Assembly (NCBI GenBank): GCA_900769095.1
Contig: CAAGFH010000209.1
Coordinates: forward strand, 1-5,334
Length of the DNA: 5,334 nucleotides
Reading direction: 5' to 3'
From: Methanobacteriaceae archaeon
GTDB taxonomy: Archaea > Methanobacteriota > Methanobacteria > Methanobacteriales > Methanobacteriaceae
Shown: piece after piece, positions 4,920 through 5,334 of the stretch
Layout: each line of letters opens with the position of its first letter
Numbering within the stretch: the stretch's first letter is position 1
Translations under genes and position numbers: made by a program
The notes under the pieces: generated by a model
Database searches by the model: none
Told to the model about the DNA's origin: nothing
What the model saw: the letters and a program-made list of their open reading frames with translations, nothing else

Positions 4920-5334
4920 ATTAATCCCAATTATGGTTATCATTCCATTAATTGCAGCATTGCTTATTAGTGCTTTTTCAAAATTCAACAAAGTTACTAA
5001 AATCTTTGCATTTGTAGTTGCAATCTGTCTTCCAATAATTCCATTATTGTCCAATTATGGTTTCCACTACTTTGGAGGATATGAACCGATTTTGGATAAT
5101 GTAACAAACGTGGTTTATCACCCAGCGATTACATATTCATTTACAAGCTTACAACAAATATTCATAGCTGCTCTTGGACTTTTAACATTTTTAGTTGTAT
5201 TTGTTTATTTAACCAAATATAGAAAAGTTTCCGGTCCTTATTTATTCTTATTGTTCTTAGGTACTGCTGCAGTTACTGCATTGCTCTTAACTGACGATAT
5301 CTTCCATATGTTTGTATTCTTTGAAATATTGGCA
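4912..5334 (+). CDS. ehbF: Energy-converting hydrogenase B subunit F (MrpD/NuoL-M-N-like), first 141 codons
   Basis: N-terminal part of the large antiporter-like subunit, cut by the right edge; full-length relatives have about 14 helices and near 500 residues. Four or five hydrophobic helices are visible (about 5-20, 31-47, 82-101, 108-126, 130-141). The piece ends in [14 protein letters not shown] (128-141); E138 is at the position of the conserved helix-5 glutamate of NuoL/M/N and MrpD, essential for proton transfer there. The segment YFGGYEPI (53-60) resembles the N-terminal loop of MrpD proteins. ATG 4912 is preferred: GGAGG (4901-4905) is six bases upstream. The adjoining in-frame ATG 4909 would have only three. 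It overlaps the end of ehbE, so translation is probably coupled. As the main ion channel it should couple ion flow to the hydrogenase. Confidence 0.88.
   Translation, partial: MNELIPIMVIIPLIAALLISAFSKFNKVTKIFAFVVAICLPIIPLLSNYGFHYFGGYEPILDNVTNVVYHPAITYSFTSLQQIFIAALGLLTFLVVFVYLTKYRKVSGPYLFLLFLGTAAVTALLLTDDIFHMFVFFEILA

Overview
The window looks like chromosomal DNA of an AT-rich hydrogenotrophic methanogen of the order Methanobacteriales, most likely a Methanobrevibacter-type species, with Methanosphaera as an alternative. The assignment rests on three things: the genes of an energy-converting hydrogenase of the Ehb type in the order A-B-C-D-E-F, archaeal GGTGAT-type Shine-Dalgarno sites, and archaeal TATA boxes (TTTAAATA, TATAAAA). 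It is an inference from gene content and composition; no marker gene such as rRNA is present.

Layout. Bases 1-1445 (minus strand) hold the first 481 codons of a superfamily 1 helicase of the UPF1/IGHMBP2 type, cut by the left edge. A 44-base divergent intergenic region with promoter signals for both directions separates it from a plus-strand zinc deacylase of the aspartoacylase/succinylglutamate desuccinylase family (1490-2233). Next is a TTG-started multi-pass membrane metal-dependent hydrolase of the YdjM/DUF457 type (2318-3025). A 230-base AT-rich gap (3026-3255) follows. It has poly-T tracts suited to ending the upstream transcript, several inverted repeats, and a good TATA box and Shine-Dalgarno for the next operon.

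Bases 3256-5334 are the 5' half of the ehb operon. EhbA (MrpE-like), EhbB (MrpF-like), EhbC (MrpG-like), EhbD (MbhD/DUF4040-like), EhbE (MrpC/NuoK-like) and the start of EhbF (MrpD/NuoL-M-N-like, cut by the right edge) together form the Mrp antiporter-like membrane module. The downstream genes outside the window should encode the rest of the membrane arm, the [NiFe] hydrogenase subunits and the ferredoxins. From B onwards the genes touch or overlap (ATGA, a 1-base gap, TAATG, an 8-base overlap), so they are probably translationally coupled. By family knowledge the complex uses the membrane ion gradient to drive H2-dependent reduction of low-potential ferredoxin for anabolic CO2 fixation.

No mobile element, CRISPR array, tRNA or rRNA was seen. 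Nothing here is clearly a new system. The points most worth a second look are two operator-like dyads in the ehb promoter region, the compact divergent promoter with a possible leaderless mRNA, the palindromic TATA region before the TTG-started gene, and the acidic tail of EhbC.
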